Counted from the first letter of the stretch, positions 8,512-24,457 are shown. The stretch: DNA of 64,000 nt from Metabacillus arenae (GCF_014773385.1 NZ_JACXAI010000036.1:1-64000); one strand, 5' to 3'. Made by a program: numbers and translations. The notes: generated by a model not told the origin, from the sequence alone.

Positions 8512-8610
8512 GATTTTCCCTCCTAATAATCAATCAAAAAATTTCAACACTCTATGTTCAAAACACGATAAGTTTCCGGGGCTTATTCGTGGGGTTGAAA
8601 TAACATACCA
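8512..8610 (-). promoter_or_regulatory. rplM 5' leader, candidate L13 leader
   Basis: About 100 untranslated bases separate the probable transcription start near 8610 from the rplM ATG. A Firmicute L13 leader RNA is known at exactly this place in B. subtilis and relatives, thought to let L13 control its own operon. The stretch contains complementary segments (for example GTGTTTTGAACATAGAGTG) but I have not folded it, so the call rests mainly on location. Confidence 0.5.
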
Positions 8611-8616
8611 TATGAT

Positions 8617-8645
8617 ATAATAACCCGCCGGAAAAGCAATGTCAA
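8617..8645 (-). promoter_or_regulatory. rplM-rpsI promoter
   Basis: Consensus TTGACA (8645-8640), 17-base spacer, TATTAT (8622-8617) on the minus strand, in the truA-rplM gap. A very good housekeeping promoter. Confidence 0.85.
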
Positions 8646-8663
8646 GAGAATGTTACACCAGGT

Positions 8664-9404
8664 TTAGTTGTCATAATAAACCTTCCATAAATATAAACCG
8701 TGACCTGGGGCTGTTTTTCCACTCTTTTCCCGATTTCTTGCCAATAAAATTTTTGGGATATCTTCTGGAATGATTTTTTTTGCCCCAACATCCAATAAAG
8801 TCCCGACTATGATTCTAACCATATTATATAAAAAACCATTACCTATAAAAGAAAAGACAAGCTCCCCATTTATTTGGTTTAAGTTTATTTCATAAATAGT
8901 TCTAACCCTATCTTCCACTTCGGTTTTAGCTGAACAAAAGCTTGTAAAATCATGAGATCCTATTAAATAATCAGCAGCTTCCTTCATTTTTAGCATATCT
9001 AGCGGAAATGGATAATGGAAGGTATAGTTCCGCTTAAAAACATCAGCTTCCTTGGTTAACAAAACTCGATAACGGTATTCTTTTTTCTTCACATTAAAGC
9101 GGGCATGGAAATGGGCATCTGTCTTTTCAGCATTCAAACAAGCTACATCATCTGGCAGCAGGCTATTCAGGGCATATGGCCATCTCTCCAGTGGAATATG
9201 CAGGAGTGTGTCAAAATGGATAACCTGACCATGTGCATGAACACCTGAATCAGTCCGCCCTGAGGCAAAAGCCTTTACCTTTTCCCCTTTATGAAGCTTT
9301 TGAAGTGCCTTTTCGAGCTCAAGCTGAACAGTCCGTTTTTGAAGCTGTATTTGATAACCATGAAAGTTTGTTCCATCATAGGCAACGGTACATTTCAACC
9401 TCAC
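8664..9404 (-). CDS. truA: tRNA pseudouridine(38-40) synthase TruA
   Basis: Converts uridines 38 to 40 in the anticodon arm of tRNAs to pseudouridine. The catalytic Asp is in [14 protein letters not shown], and the family motif [14 protein letters not shown] follows; the C-terminal [17 protein letters not shown] helix is also typical. Start is taken as GTG at 9404 ([11 protein letters not shown]), with GAGGTG six bases upstream and agreement with homologues; upstream extension would run into ecfT. Eleven bases after ecfT, so likely part of the ecfA1-ecfA2-ecfT-truA unit. Confidence 0.95.
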   Translation of the reverse strand: MRLKCTVAYDGTNFHGYQIQLQKRTVQLELEKALQKLHKGEKVKAFASGRTDSGVHAHGQVIHFDTLLHIPLERWPYALNSLLPDDVACLNAEKTDAHFHARFNVKKKEYRYRVLLTKEADVFKRNYTFHYPFPLDMLKMKEAADYLIGSHDFTSFCSAKTEVEDRVRTIYEINLNQINGELVFSFIGNGFLYNMVRIIVGTLLDVGAKKIIPEDIPKILLARNREKSGKTAPGHGLYLWKVYYDN

Positions 9405-9415
9405 CGTCTTCACCT

Positions 9416-10213
9416 CTATCCTCTTAAAAGGATCATAACAACCCCTGCTGCTGCTAATAGGATTAAAGCAGCCGTATCCATTAGTCCCCATTGAAGCTGT
9501 CTTAGCTTTGTTCGGCCTTCCCCGCCTTGATAGCCTCTTGCTTCCATTGCAGTTGCCAGCTCTTCTGCTCGTTTAAATGCACTAACGAAAAGGGGAACGA
9601 GCAATGGAACGATTGCCTGGATTCTATCTTTTACTGGACCACTGGTAAAGTCTACGCCGCGAGCCATTTGAGCCTTCATAATTTTATCCGTTTCTTCCAT
9701 TAAAGTTGGGATAAATCTTAATGAAATAGACATCATAAGGGCCAGCTCATGAACAGGCAATCCGATTTTTTTACAAGGGCCTAACAAACTTTCTATTCCA
9801 TCTGTCACTTCAATCGGAGTAGTAGTTAGTGTTAAGAGAGTGGTCATCAAAATAAGAAAAAGGAACCTCAATGAGATAAAAATACCTTGGACAATACCTT
9901 CTTCATAAATCTCAAAATAACCTAAATCTATTATGACTGCCCCTTCCCTCGTAACAATGATATGCAATAGAAAGGTAAAAAGGATAATCCATAAAATTGG
10001 CTTTAGACCATTTATCAAAAATCTAGGGGGCAACTTCGTCATAAAAACGACCGACAATGTAAAGGCCCCTAATATGGTGTAAGTTAGCCAGTTGTTTGCG
10101 AAAAAAACAACAAATACAAATAAAAAAATCATTGTCAGCTTTGCGCGCGGATCCATTTTATGAACAAGCGAGTCACCTGGGACATATTTGCCGATTAAAA
10201 TCTTATCCATCAT
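9416..10213 (-). CDS. ecfT: energy-coupling factor transporter transmembrane protein EcfT
   Basis: 265 residues with an N-terminal [18 protein letters not shown] segment, about five to six membrane segments, and the two Ala-Arg-Gly coupling motifs (AQMARGVDF and AMEARGYQG) that dock on the ATPases. It is the common T component of a group II ECF transporter that serves many vitamin-binding S components encoded elsewhere. The ATG overlaps the ecfA2 stop codon (ATGA), showing translational coupling. Confidence 0.97.
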   Translation of the reverse strand: MMDKILIGKYVPGDSLVHKMDPRAKLTMIFLFVFVVFFANNWLTYTILGAFTLSVVFMTKLPPRFLINGLKPILWIILFTFLLHIIVTREGAVIIDLGYFEIYEEGIVQGIFISLRFLFLILMTTLLTLTTTPIEVTDGIESLLGPCKKIGLPVHELALMMSISLRFIPTLMEETDKIMKAQMARGVDFTSGPVKDRIQAIVPLLVPLFVSAFKRAEELATAMEARGYQGGEGRTKLRQLQWGLMDTAALILLAAAGVVMILLRG

Positions 10214-11079
10214 CGTATTTCACCAACTGCCAAAAGACTTTTTACTTCTTCAACAATCTCATCCATAGAAAGGCATACCTTTTGTAATGTAACCCCAAGT
10301 TTCTGCTCTAAAGTACGCTGGAATTTAACTGTCTCAGGCAAATCAAGCCCCATCTCGGCCAATAGTTGGCTGGATGCAAAGACCTCACTAGGTTTACCAC
10401 TTAATTTGATAGTTCCTTTATGCATAACAACAATCTCACCAGCATAGCGTGCAGCATCTTCCATACTATGGGTAACCAAAATCGTCGTTAGGTTTTGTTT
10501 ATGATGAAGAGTATAAAATAAGTCCATAATCTCTTTTCTGCCTCTTGGATCAAGTCCTGCAGTCGGTTCATCCAAAATAATCACTTCTGGCTCCATTGCA
10601 AGTACTCCGGCAATTGCCACTCTCCTCATTTGTCCGCCGCTTAGCTCAAAAGGAGACCTAGTCAATATGTCATTAGGCAATCCCACTATGGAAATAGCTT
10701 TTCTTGCTCTTTCCTTCGCTTCTTGGTCAGACACTCCGAAATTAAGCGGCCCAAATGAAATATCCTTTTCTACCGTTTCTTCAAATAGCTGATGTTCAGG
10801 GAACTGAAAGACAATACCGACTTTCTTCCGAATGGCCTTTAAATTCCTTTGCTTTTTTCCTGCATGAATTTGATTATCCCCAATTTGCAAATAACCTTTA
10901 GTTGGCTTTAAAAGCCCGTTGAGATGCTGAAGAAGAGTAGATTTTCCAGAACCTGTGTGGCCTATAACAGCAAGGAAAGTCCCTTGCTTTATTTCTAGGT
11001 TCAGATCATACAAAGCTAACCGTTCAAAGGGTGTTTTCGCCTGATAGCGGTGTTCTAGCTCCTTGATTGTAATGTCCAT
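10210..11079 (-). CDS. ecfA2: energy-coupling factor transporter ATPase EcfA2
   Basis: 289 residues. Visible ABC motifs: Walker A GHTGSGKSTLL, Q-loop FQFPEHQLFEET, signature LSGGQMRRVAIAG, Walker B VIILDEPTAGLDP and the H-switch LVTHSMED. Forms a heterodimer with EcfA1 to power ECF uptake of vitamins and metals. Its start overlaps the end of ecfA1 by 25 bases and its stop overlaps ecfT, so the three genes form one tightly coupled unit. Confidence 0.97.
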   Translation of the reverse strand: MDITIKELEHRYQAKTPFERLALYDLNLEIKQGTFLAVIGHTGSGKSTLLQHLNGLLKPTKGYLQIGDNQIHAGKKQRNLKAIRKKVGIVFQFPEHQLFEETVEKDISFGPLNFGVSDQEAKERARKAISIVGLPNDILTRSPFELSGGQMRRVAIAGVLAMEPEVIILDEPTAGLDPRGRKEIMDLFYTLHHKQNLTTILVTHSMEDAARYAGEIVVMHKGTIKLSGKPSEVFASSQLLAEMGLDLPETVKFQRTLEQKLGVTLQKVCLSMDEIVEEVKSLLAVGEIR

Positions 11080-11894
11080 AGCTCTTTCACCAACCCTTCA
11101 GGAGTCAAGTGGTTCTCTCCGACAGGTACACCTGCTGTTTTAAGCTTCTGACTTAGCTGATAAGAGAATGGAAGGTCCAGCCCTATTTCTGTAAGAGACT
11201 CATCAAGTGCAAAAATTTCGCTTGGTGTTCCTTCTGCAAACTTTCTTCCATTGTTCATCACAATGACCCGATCAGCTTTAGCAGCCTCTTCCAAGTCATG
11301 AGTAATTGAGATAACTGTAACAATTCCTTGTTCCTGGAGTGTACGAACGGAATTCATTACTTCATCCCGTCCAATGGGGTCAAGCATGGATGTTGCTTCG
11401 TCCAAGATGATAATTTTTGGCTGCACAGCTATTACTCCGGCAATTGCAACACGCTGTTTTTGACCACCTGATAGATGGTGCGGCTCTTGATCGAGAAACT
11501 CTTCCATTTTCACCTGCATTGTTGCCCACTCGATCCTTTTCACCATCTCTTCTCGCGGTACAGCATGATTTTCTAAACCAAAAGCCACATCATCTTTTAC
11601 AGTTGTACCAACAAATTGATTATCAGGATTTTGAAAAACCATTCCTACTTTTTTGCGTATTTCCCAGATGTTCTCTTCAGTAAGTGGTAAACCGCATACT
11701 TGGACATGCCCTTCCTGAGGAAGAAAGAGACCATTCAAAATTCTCGCAAGAGTAGATTTACCAGATCCATTGTGACCTACTATGGCAAGCCATTCCCCAT
11801 CTTTCACTTCTAAGCTGACGTTCTGAAGTGCTGGGTTTGACTCTTTATGATACCGAAAAACAATATTTTCCACTTTTACTACATCTTGTCCCAC
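11055..11894 (-). CDS. ecfA1: energy-coupling factor transporter ATPase EcfA1
   Basis: About 279 residues with Walker A GHNGSGKSTLAR, Q-loop FQNPDNQFVGTTV, signature LSGGQKQRVAIAG, Walker B IIILDEATSMLDP and ITHDLEEA. The FQNPDNQ form is typical of EcfA1. Start set at GTG 11894 (VGQDVVKVENI), seven bases after GGGAGG; an ATG seven codons upstream has no comparable site. First gene of the ECF module; a long gap with the rplQ terminator separates it from the ribosomal genes. Confidence 0.95.
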   Translation of the reverse strand: MGQDVVKVENIVFRYHKESNPALQNVSLEVKDGEWLAIVGHNGSGKSTLARILNGLFLPQEGHVQVCGLPLTEENIWEIRKKVGMVFQNPDNQFVGTTVKDDVAFGLENHAVPREEMVKRIEWATMQVKMEEFLDQEPHHLSGGQKQRVAIAGVIAVQPKIIILDEATSMLDPIGRDEVMNSVRTLQEQGIVTVISITHDLEEAAKADRVIVMNNGRKFAEGTPSEIFALDESLTEIGLDLPFSYQLSQKLKTAGVPVGENHLTPEGLVKELWTLQSRS

Positions 11895-11973
11895 CTGACA
11901 TCCTCCCTTCTCCAAAACTAAACTTAAGCTACCTACCTGCTCTGGTCAGGTAAAAAATTGCCGCATAAATAAC

Positions 11974-12056
11974 GGAAGCGCCCTATACAGCCCACACATT
12001 CCTGTGAAAAGTCCACGCAGAACTTTAAGTGGGGCCTAGGCGCTACAGCTAGACAA
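11974..12056. repeat. dispersed structured repeat, diverged partial copy (copy E)
   Basis: Left arm AGCGCC-CTA (from 11977) and GCCCAC are complementary to GTGGGGC and TAG-GGCGCT (to 12044), forming a long imperfect hairpin. It shares the GCGCTACAGCTAGAC ending (12039-12053) with the full-length repeat copies at 49797, 56868 and 57219. The middle differs and the AT-rich tail is not recognisable. Confidence 0.5.
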
Positions 12057-12271
12057 ATACAACTTTTATTAAGGGCTCTTTTCTAAGTGATTGTTGCTAT
12101 TGACTTATAAGAAGCTTTTAAATACTGGCAATTGGTGAGCTGCCAGCTGCTTCAAATCTCACCTCTCACCTCAAGAACCATAAATCTCAAAGTAATAGAT
12201 TTGTTTCAACAGCAACAATGTTTACGAAAACCGCCTTTTAAATTGTATTTATTTCAAAGCTTAATGCTTGT

Positions 12272-12313
12272 AAAAAAAGGGCATAAGGCAGTAATAAAAC
12301 TGTCCCCTGCCCT
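12272..12313 (-). terminator. rplQ (alpha operon) terminator
   Basis: On the minus strand AGGGCA (12313-12308) pairs with TGCCCT (12283-12278), with further inner pairing between GGGGACAG and CTGCC, followed by seven T residues. It follows the rplQ stop by about 24 bases and probably ends the long ribosomal transcript. Confidence 0.85.
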
Positions 12314-12336
12314 AGTGGTAAAACATCTAAGTGTTC

Positions 12337-12717
<381 letters not shown>

Positions 12718-12774
12718 TTATATACTTGACTAACTTCTATGAAAACAAAAGAAAATTACTAGTTAACCTGGTAA

Positions 12775-13719
12775 TCAGTCATCTTTTCTAAGTCCCAAGC
12801 CAAGATCTTCTAACTTAGCTTTAACTTCTTCCAATGACTTACGTCCTAGATTACGAACTTTCATCATATCCTCTTCTGTTTTATTAGCTAGTTCTTGTAC
12901 TGTATTGATTCCTGCGCGTTTCAAACAGTTGTATGAACGGACAGATAAATCAAGTTCTTCAATTGTCATCTCAAGTACTTTCTCTTTTTGGTCTTCTTCT
13001 TTCTCTACCATAATCTCAGCATTTTGAGCCTCATCGGTTAAACCAACGAAGATATTAAGATGCTCAGTTAAGATTTTAGCACCAAGAGCAATCGCTTCTT
13101 TAGGTCCTGTACTGCCATCAGTCCACACATCAAGAGTCAATTTATCGAAATTCGCCACCTGGCCAACACGAGTATTTTCAACTTGATAGGAAACTCTAGA
13201 AACAGGTGTGTAAATAGAATCGATCGGAAGCACACCAATTGGCTGATCTTCTCTTTTATTCGCATCTGCTGGAGTATATCCGCGTCCGCGTCTTGCAGTT
13301 AATCTCATTCTCAAATGAGCATTCGCACCGAGTGTTGCAATGTGAAGGTTAGGGTTTAAAACTTCTACATCACTATCATGTGTAAGGTCTGCAGCCGTAA
13401 CAGCTCCATCACCCTGGACATCGATCTCAAGTGTTTTCTCTTCTTCAGAATAAATTTTAAGTGCAAGTTTCTTAATGTTTAAGATGATCGTTGTAACATC
13501 TTCAACGACGCCTTCTATAGTAGAAAATTCATGCAGTACACCATCTATTTGGATCGATGTTACAGCGGCACCAGGTAGTGAGGATAATAGGATACGACGT
13601 AAGGAGTTACCCAGAGTTGTACCATATCCACGCTCAAGTGGTTCTACGACGAATTTACCGTAGTTGGCATCATCGCTGATTTCAACCGTTTCGATTTTTG
13701 GTTTTTCAATTTCCAACAT
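12775..13719 (-). CDS. rpoA: DNA-directed RNA polymerase subunit alpha
   Basis: 314 residues, the standard Bacillus length. The N-terminal assembly domain shows [20 protein letters not shown] and the C-terminal domain (about 245-314) shows the paired helices that bind UP elements and regulators ([17 protein letters not shown] and [15 protein letters not shown]). GGAGGG precedes the ATG. A probable extra promoter lies in the rpsK-rpoA gap. Confidence 0.98.
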   Translation of the reverse strand: MLEIEKPKIETVEISDDANYGKFVVEPLERGYGTTLGNSLRRILLSSLPGAAVTSIQIDGVLHEFSTIEGVVEDVTTIILNIKKLALKIYSEEEKTLEIDVQGDGAVTAADLTHDSDVEVLNPNLHIATLGANAHLRMRLTARRGRGYTPADANKREDQPIGVLPIDSIYTPVSRVSYQVENTRVGQVANFDKLTLDVWTDGSTGPKEAIALGAKILTEHLNIFVGLTDEAQNAEIMVEKEEDQKEKVLEMTIEELDLSVRSYNCLKRAGINTVQELANKTEEDMMKVRNLGRKSLEEVKAKLEDLGLGLRKDD

Positions 13720-13857
13720 TCAATCAAACCCTCCTTCAAAACGTCGAAACCTCGGTCAGAATACTGCTTTTTTCTATCTAACCGAAATTCCCCATTAATA
13801 AATCCCTATTGTGCACAACAACAGAATGGGCAATTCTGCTTTAAAATATAATACTGT

Positions 13858-13886
13858 ATCATAACCCATTATTGACATGGATACAA
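13858..13886 (-). promoter_or_regulatory. probable internal promoter before rpoA
   Basis: TTGTAT (13886-13881), 17 bases, TATGAT (13863-13858) on the minus strand, in the unusually long (183-base) gap between rpsK and rpoA. The leader that follows contains complementary stretches near GGGATTTATTAATGGGG. Moderate match; it may supply extra rpoA-rplQ transcript. Confidence 0.5.
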
Positions 13887-13902
13887 AATCTATACAGATA
13901 AA

Positions 13903-14307
<405 letters not shown>

Positions 14308-14311
14308 TTAC

Positions 14312-14677
14312 TTATTTCTTTTTGTTCGCTACAGTACGACGTGGACCTTTACGAGTACGAGCGTTGTTTTTCGTATTTTGACCGCGAACAGGCAGGCCGC
14401 GACGGTGACGAAGACCGCGGTAGCAGCCGATTTCAATTAGACGTTTAATATTTAAAGAAACTTCACGACGAAGATCCCCTTCAACTTTGTGTTTGTCTAA
14501 TACATCACGGATTTTCCCTAATTCTTCTTCAGTAAGATCGCGAACGCGAGTATTTTCAGAAACACCAGCTTCTGCTAATACTTTTTGAGCAGTTGAAGTT
14601 CCTACACCGAAAATATATGTTAATGATACGACAATACGTTTATCACGTGGAATGTCAACACCAGCAATACGTGCCAT
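14312..14677 (-). CDS. rpsM: 30S ribosomal protein S13
   Basis: 121 residues. [20 protein letters not shown] start, [20 protein letters not shown] signature and a lysine-rich tail ending ANKKK that reaches the P-site. Head protein contacting L5 across the subunit bridge. AGGAGG precedes the ATG, about 20 bases after rpmJ. Confidence 0.98.
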   Translation of the reverse strand: MARIAGVDIPRDKRIVVSLTYIFGVGTSTAQKVLAEAGVSENTRVRDLTEEELGKIRDVLDKHKVEGDLRREVSLNIKRLIEIGCYRGLRHRRGLPVRGQNTKNNARTRKGPRRTVANKKK

Positions 14678-14699
14678 TTACAGATGCACCTCCTTAAAA

Positions 14700-15044
<345 letters not shown>

Positions 15045-15067
<23 letters not shown>

Positions 15068-15380
15068 CTAAGTGTTCTCCCTTCTTCAAATCAGTAACTT
15101 GCTCATTGACAAACTTACTAACTGCAAAACGAAGTTTACCGTTTGTCACACGACCAGACTCGTTTATACTGTTCTGAACTTCTGGAGATACGCAATCAAA
15201 AAACATAAGATGATTGATATTCTTTCTTTTGGGAGAATGAAACTTTCGTTTTTCTCCGTCAGCGATTAAAACGAAACGCTTGTCGAGAATATGAATCACT
15301 ACTGCATATTGTCCAGCTTCTCTGCCTTGAGTGATCAAAACAAACTGACCTATGCGCGGGCTCGAATCAGGTTCGCTCAA
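15045..15380 (-). CDS. KOW-domain, L14e-like RNA-binding protein (YbzG-like)
   Basis: 111 residues: an N-terminal KOW/L14e-like barrel ([33 protein letters not shown]) followed by a basic segment [15 protein letters not shown] and a helical tail ([18 protein letters not shown]). A similar small gene sits between map and infA in B. subtilis; its function is not established but binding to ribosome or mRNA is likely from the fold. It overlaps infA by 23 bases, so the two are translationally linked. The extreme C-terminus may vary from relatives because of that overlap. Confidence 0.8.
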
Positions 15381-15396
15381 ACATTATCACCTTCAC

Positions 15397-16805
<1,409 letters not shown>

Positions 16806-16845
16806 TCAGTCTCTATTAGAGGGAATGGAACACGGTCCCATAACC

Positions 16846-18138
16846 TCACTGTTTTATAAATCCTCTATAGTGACGTTTTACAAGTTGGCTCTCAAGCTGT
16901 TTCATCGTCTCAAGGGCAACCCCGATAACGATTAGCAAGCTTGTTCCACCGATTTGTGCAGCAGGGGGCAATCCAGCAAATTCAATAAAAAACACAGGAA
17001 GAACTGAAATAACAGCTAAGAATATTGAACCTACAAAAGTAAGTCTGTAAAGAACCTTCGTTACATATTCTTGTGTGTTTTTCCCTGGACGAATACCAGG
17101 TATATATCCGCCTTGTTTCTTCAGGTTTTCAGCCATTTGTTCAGGATTTACTTGAACAAATGTATAGAAGTAACTGAACGCAATAATCAAAGCCACGTAC
17201 ACAATCATCCCGATAGGCTCTGTATAATCAAATGTTTTTTGAATCCAATCTGTTACATCATTAGATCCAAAGAACGAAGCGATTGTAGGAGGCGTAATAA
17301 TGAATGACATGGCAAAGATTACTGGAATAACACCAGCCGCATTTACTTTTAACGGCAGGTGAGTGGATTGTCCTCCACCAGATGGTGAGCGTCCACCTTT
17401 AGCGTATTGGATCGGAATCTTACGAAGTGCTTGCAGAATAAAGATAACTCCTACAGTTACCGCAAGAATAGCTAATAGTAAAAGGACTACTGTCACAATT
17501 CGTAGAAACAGCTGATCTCCAGCATCTGAGAATTGTTGAGCATAAATTTGGTTGACCGTATCAGGAATGGCTGCAACAATACCCGCAAAGATAATAATGG
17601 AAATTCCATTACCGACTCCTTTTGAAGTAATTTGCTCACCTAACCACATTAAAAAAGCAGTTCCTGCTGTAAGTACAACCGCAATCAGTAAGTAGGTCGG
17701 TATCCCAGGATTCTGGATAAGTCTTCCGCCTGCAAGATTATTAAATCCGTAGGACATCCCAATCGCCTGGATAAAACCTAATACAATTGTAAAGTACCTT
17801 GTGAACTGAGCTAATTTACGGCGGCCAACTTCTCCTTGCTTAGACCATTCAGTGAATTTGGGAACAACATCCATTTGAAGCAGCTGAATGATGATGGAAG
17901 CAGTAATGTAAGGCATTATGCCCATCGCTAAGATAGAGAAATTATAAAGTGCGCCACCGCCAAAAGTATTTAAAATACCAAAAACGTTCAATTCATCCTG
18001 TGCAGCTAACACTTCCGCATTTACGTTAGGCACAGGAATGAATGTTCCGATTCGGAAGACGATAAGCATTAGTAGGGTGAAAAATATTTTATTTCTAATA
18101 TCACCCACGCGCATAAAATTGGAGATTGTCTTGAACAT
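16846..18138 (-). CDS. secY: protein translocase subunit SecY
   Basis: 430 residues with ten predicted membrane helices; the channel of the Sec translocon, partnered by SecE (encoded at 44831-45013) and SecG. Family motifs include the GIMPYITASIIIQLL plug region and the cytosolic C5 region with RPGKNTQEY. Start overlaps the last base of rplO. Standard spc-operon location. Confidence 0.97.
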   Translation of the reverse strand: MFKTISNFMRVGDIRNKIFFTLLMLIVFRIGTFIPVPNVNAEVLAAQDELNVFGILNTFGGGALYNFSILAMGIMPYITASIIIQLLQMDVVPKFTEWSKQGEVGRRKLAQFTRYFTIVLGFIQAIGMSYGFNNLAGGRLIQNPGIPTYLLIAVVLTAGTAFLMWLGEQITSKGVGNGISIIIFAGIVAAIPDTVNQIYAQQFSDAGDQLFLRIVTVVLLLLAILAVTVGVIFILQALRKIPIQYAKGGRSPSGGGQSTHLPLKVNAAGVIPVIFAMSFIITPPTIASFFGSNDVTDWIQKTFDYTEPIGMIVYVALIIAFSYFYTFVQVNPEQMAENLKKQGGYIPGIRPGKNTQEYVTKVLYRLTFVGSIFLAVISVLPVFFIEFAGLPPAAQIGGTSLLIVIGVALETMKQLESQLVKRHYRGFIKQ

Positions 18139-18578
18139 TAGATCACCTCAGCTGTACCGCCAGCAGCCTCAATTGCTTCTTTTGCAGTAGCGGAGAATTT
18201 GTTGGCTTTTACAGTTAATTTTTTCTCTAACTTACCATTGCCAAGAATTTTTACTCCAGCAAGTAATTTGCTTACTACACCAGTTTCAAGAAGTAATTCA
18301 GGAGTTACCTCAGTTCCATCTTCAAAACGGTTTAGTTTTTCAACGTTAATTACCGCAAAATCTTTACGGTTGATATTCGTGAAACCTCGTTTAGGTAAAC
18401 GTTGGAATAAAGGGGTTTGACCACCTTCAAAACCAGGACGAACTCCACCGCCGGAACGAGCGTTTTGACCTTTATGACCTTTACCAGCCGTTTTACCATT
18501 ACCAGAACCGATGCCGCGACCTACACGGTTACGTTCTTTACGGGAACCATTAGCTGATTGTAATTCATGAAGTTTCAT
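18138..18578 (-). CDS. rplO: 50S ribosomal protein L15
   Basis: 146 residues with the glycine- and arginine-rich N-terminal extension ([21 protein letters not shown]) that penetrates the large subunit, then a globular domain ending [27 protein letters not shown] lies before the ATG. 30 bases after rpmD. Confidence 0.97.
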   Translation of the reverse strand: MKLHELQSANGSRKERNRVGRGIGSGNGKTAGKGHKGQNARSGGGVRPGFEGGQTPLFQRLPKRGFTNINRKDFAVINVEKLNRFEDGTEVTPELLLETGVVSKLLAGVKILGNGKLEKKLTVKANKFSATAKEAIEAAGGTAEVI

Positions 18579-18608
18579 AGGGACACCTCCTTATCATTTA
18601 ACTGTCTA

Positions 18609-18791
18609 TTATTGTTCGTTTACAGTAACTAGATGTGAAACTTTGTTAATCATACCACGAATTGCAGCATTGTCTTCGTGTACAACAGTTTGGTTAACTT
18701 TTTTCAAACCAAGCGTTTTAACTGTAATACGTTGGTCTTGAGGACGACCGATAACACTGCGAGTGAGGGTAATCGCTAATTTGTTTGCCAC
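18609..18791 (-). CDS. rpmD: 50S ribosomal protein L30
   Basis: 60 residues, the bacterial short form: [20 protein letters not shown] and a typical [20 protein letters not shown] core. GGAGGG precedes the ATG, 13 bases after rpsE. Confidence 0.96.
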   Translation of the reverse strand: MANKLAITLTRSVIGRPQDQRITVKTLGLKKVNQTVVHEDNAAIRGMINKVSHLVTVNEQ

Positions 18792-18804
18792 TATATTTCC
18801 CTCC

Positions 18805-19305
<501 letters not shown>

Positions 19306-19327
19306 TTATAGTCCCTCCTTTTTTCGA

Positions 19328-19690
19328 TTAAAATTTAAGTCCAGCCGCGCGGGCAGCATCAGCAAGAGCTTTAATACGACCATGATATAAGTATCCGCCA
19401 CGGTCAAATACTACATTTTCTACACCTTTTTCAACAGCACGTTTTGCAACAAGCTCTCCAACTTTCTCAGCTGCACCCGTACTGCTTGAAGAATCAGCAG
19501 ATAAGTCTTTATCAAGAGTCGACGCACTAACAAGAGTTACACCGTTCGCATCATCGATCAATTGCGCATAAATGTGTTTGTTAGAACGGAACACGTTTAA
19601 ACGTGGTCTTTCAGCAGTTCCCGTTAACTTAGAACGTACACGAGCATGTCTTTTCTTACGAGTTTCGTTTTTGCTAACTTTCGTAATCAT
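19328..19690 (-). CDS. rplR: 50S ribosomal protein L18
   Basis: 120 residues; binds 5S rRNA with L5. Basic N-terminus ([19 protein letters not shown]), [18 protein letters not shown] and C-terminal [22 protein letters not shown]-type end. GGAGTGA precedes the ATG. Confidence 0.97.
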   Translation of the reverse strand: MITKVSKNETRKKRHARVRSKLTGTAERPRLNVFRSNKHIYAQLIDDANGVTLVSASTLDKDLSADSSSSTGAAEKVGELVAKRAVEKGVENVVFDRGGYLYHGRIKALADAARAAGLKF

Positions 19691-19723
19691 ATCTAAGTCA
19701 CTCCTTTCTTACCTTATGAGGCA

Positions 19724-20260
19724 TTACTTAGCAGTTTTACCTTCTTTACGACGTACATGTTCACCTTCGTAACGAATTCCTTTGCCTTTGTAAGGCTCTG
19801 GCGGACGAACGTCACGGATGTTTGAAGCCAATGCTCCTACACGCTCTTTATCTGAACCTTTAACGATAACCTTTGTTTGAGATGGTACTTCGATTTCAAT
19901 ACCTTGTTCAGGCACGATTTCAACAGGATGAGAGTATCCAACGTTAAGAACAAGTTTGTTGCCAGACTTAGAAGCACGGTATCCAACCCCAACAAGCTCT
20001 AAACCTTTTTCAAAACCTTTAGATACGCCTTCAACCATATTACCTAACAAGCTGCGGGTCGTACCGTGAAGAGCACGGTGCTCTTTATGGTCTGAAGGAC
20101 GAGTTACAGTTAACACATTCTCTTCAACATTAATATTAATATCAGGATTAAACGTACGAGTTAATTCACCTTTTGGTCCTTTAACAGTTACAGTAGATTC
20201 TTTAATCGTCACTGTAACATCAGAAGGAATCTCAAGTGGTTTTTTACCTACACGAGACAT
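19724..20260 (-). CDS. rplF: 50S ribosomal protein L6
   Basis: 178 residues, two tandem L6 folds. [18 protein letters not shown] start and the C-terminal signature region ending [17 protein letters not shown] with a basic KEGKTAK tail. Sits near the sarcin-ricin loop of 23S rRNA. GGAGGTG precedes the ATG. Confidence 0.98.
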   Translation of the reverse strand: MSRVGKKPLEIPSDVTVTIKESTVTVKGPKGELTRTFNPDININVEENVLTVTRPSDHKEHRALHGTTRSLLGNMVEGVSKGFEKGLELVGVGYRASKSGNKLVLNVGYSHPVEIVPEQGIEIEVPSQTKVIVKGSDKERVGALASNIRDVRPPEPYKGKGIRYEGEHVRRKEGKTAK

Positions 20261-20290
20261 TCCATTACACCTCCATTCACTTTTAACTAA

Positions 20291-20719
<429 letters not shown>

Positions 20720-20905
20720 TTACCAGCTAGCTTTCTTAACGCCAGGAATCTGACCTTTATATGCAAGTTCACGGAAACAAATACGGCAAAGCTTAAATTT
20801 GCGCAGTACGGAATGCGGACGGCCGCAACGTTCGCAGCGAGTATATTCTCGTACTTGGTATTTTTGTGTGCGCTTTTGTTTCGCAATCATTGATTTTTTA
20901 GCCAC
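20720..20905 (-). CDS. rpsN: 30S ribosomal protein S14, zinc-binding type Z
   Basis: 61 residues with two CxxC pairs ([20 protein letters not shown]) that hold zinc. This is the constitutive zinc-containing S14 of Bacillus; a zinc-free paralogue, if any, is not in this window. GGGAGGCGAAAACGTG lies before the ATG. Confidence 0.98.
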   Translation of the reverse strand: MAKKSMIAKQKRTQKYQVREYTRCERCGRPHSVLRKFKLCRICFRELAYKGQIPGVKKASW

Positions 20906-20925
20906 GTTTTCGCCTCCCTCTTCAA

Positions 20926-21465
20926 TTATTTCTGGAACGGCATACCAAATTGAGTTAATAATTCACGTGCTTCTTCATCAGTGTTAGCAGTAGTAACAAT
21001 AACGATATCCATTCCACGAACTTTGGTTACTTTATCGTAATCAATTTCAGGGAAGATTAATTGTTCTTTAACACCTAACGTGTAGTTTCCACGTCCATCA
21101 AAAGACTTTTTAGAAATACCGCGGAAGTCACGGACACGTGGTAGAGATACAGACACTAATTTGTCTAAAAACTCATACATGCGTTCACCGCGAAGTGTTA
21201 CTTTAGCACCGATCGGCATTCCTTCACGAAGACGGAAACCAGCGATAGATTTTTTCGCTTTAGTGATAACTGGCTTTTGACCAGCAATTTGTGTCAATTC
21301 TTCTACAGCATTATCTAAAGCTTTAGAGTTTGCAACAGCGTCACCGACACCCATGTTAATCACTATTTTTTCAACTTTTGGCACTTGCATTACAGATTTA
21401 TAGTTAAACTTGCTCATTAAAGCAGGTGTCATTTCTTTTGAATATTTTTCTTTAAGGCGGCTCAT
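20926..21465 (-). CDS. rplE: 50S ribosomal protein L5
   Basis: 179 residues; part of the 5S rRNP, contacts P-site tRNA and S13. [20 protein letters not shown] and [10 protein letters not shown]-type segments ([10 protein letters not shown]) with [19 protein letters not shown] are diagnostic. GGAGGTCTATCTC precedes the ATG. Confidence 0.98.
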   Translation of the reverse strand: MSRLKEKYSKEMTPALMSKFNYKSVMQVPKVEKIVINMGVGDAVANSKALDNAVEELTQIAGQKPVITKAKKSIAGFRLREGMPIGAKVTLRGERMYEFLDKLVSVSLPRVRDFRGISKKSFDGRGNYTLGVKEQLIFPEIDYDKVTKVRGMDIVIVTTANTDEEARELLTQFGMPFQK

Positions 21466-21490
21466 GAGATAGACCTCCCTTCCTTAGTTA

Positions 21491-21802
21491 CTATTTATCT
21501 AAAGATTCACCAGATTTTTTTGCTACACGTACTTTTTTACCGTCTACCACTTTGTATCCGATACGAGTTACTTCACCTGATTTAGGATCAAGTGGCATTA
21601 CGTTAGATACATGAATTGGAGCCTCTTGGCTGATAATGCCTCCTTGGGGATTTGCTTGATTAGCTTTAGAATGTTTTTTCACAACATTTACTCCCTCAAC
21701 AAGAACACGTTCATTTTTAGGATAAGCTGCAAGGATTTCTCCTTGTTTACCTTTATCCTTACCAGAGATAACCAATACTTTGTCACCTTTTTTTACATGC
21801 AT
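21491..21802 (-). CDS. rplX: 50S ribosomal protein L24
   Basis: 103 residues with a KOW motif ([20 protein letters not shown]); assembly initiator for the large subunit. C-terminal [18 protein letters not shown] is typical. AAGGAGGTGCGACTCGG precedes the ATG. Confidence 0.97.
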   Translation of the reverse strand: MHVKKGDKVLVISGKDKGKQGEILAAYPKNERVLVEGVNVVKKHSKANQANPQGGIISQEAPIHVSNVMPLDPKSGEVTRIGYKVVDGKKVRVAKKSGESLDK

Positions 21803-21839
21803 CCGAGTCGCACCTCCTTAGTAAGGCTGAGTTTTTCTT

Positions 21840-22208
<369 letters not shown>

Positions 22209-22247
22209 TTACGTTACCTCCCTTCGGAATTTAACTTTCCGAACATA

Positions 22248-22529
<282 letters not shown>

Positions 22530-22533
22530 TTAA

Positions 22534-24161
<1,628 letters not shown>

Positions 24162-24178
24162 TTAAATGCCTCCTCTCA

Positions 24179-24457
24179 TTAGCGTCTTGTTTTTTTGTCA
24201 TCATTAGCATGACCTTTGTACGTACGTGAAGGAGCAAACTCACCTAATTTGTGACCTACCATATCCTCAGTAACGTAAACAGGCACATGTTTGCGACCAT
24301 CATAAACCGCAATAGTGTGGCCGATGAATTGCGGGAAAATTGTTGAACGACGAGACCAAGTTTTAATCACTTGTTTCTTATCGGATTCATTTAATTTCTC
24401 AACTTTGCTAAATAAGTGTTCATCCACGAATGGCCCTTTTTTTAGACTGCGACCCAT
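24179..24457 (-). CDS. rpsS: 30S ribosomal protein S19
   Basis: 92 residues. [18 protein letters not shown] start, [20 protein letters not shown] core and a basic KKTRR tail reaching toward the A site. GGGAGG precedes the ATG. Between rplB and rplV as in all S10-type operons. Confidence 0.98.
   Translation of the reverse strand: MGRSLKKGPFVDEHLFSKVEKLNESDKKQVIKTWSRRSTIFPQFIGHTIAVYDGRKHVPVYVTEDMVGHKLGEFAPSRTYKGHANDDKKTRR

Larger units (their letters stand above)
11895..12336. other. rplQ-ecfA1 intergenic region
   Basis: 442 bases without a supported gene. It contains the rplQ terminator, a partial copy of the dispersed repeat (11974-12056), and a hairpin CTGGCA/TGCCAG near 12120-12145. A promoter for the ecf module must lie here if the rplQ terminator is efficient, but I see no strong match. 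Confidence 0.6.
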
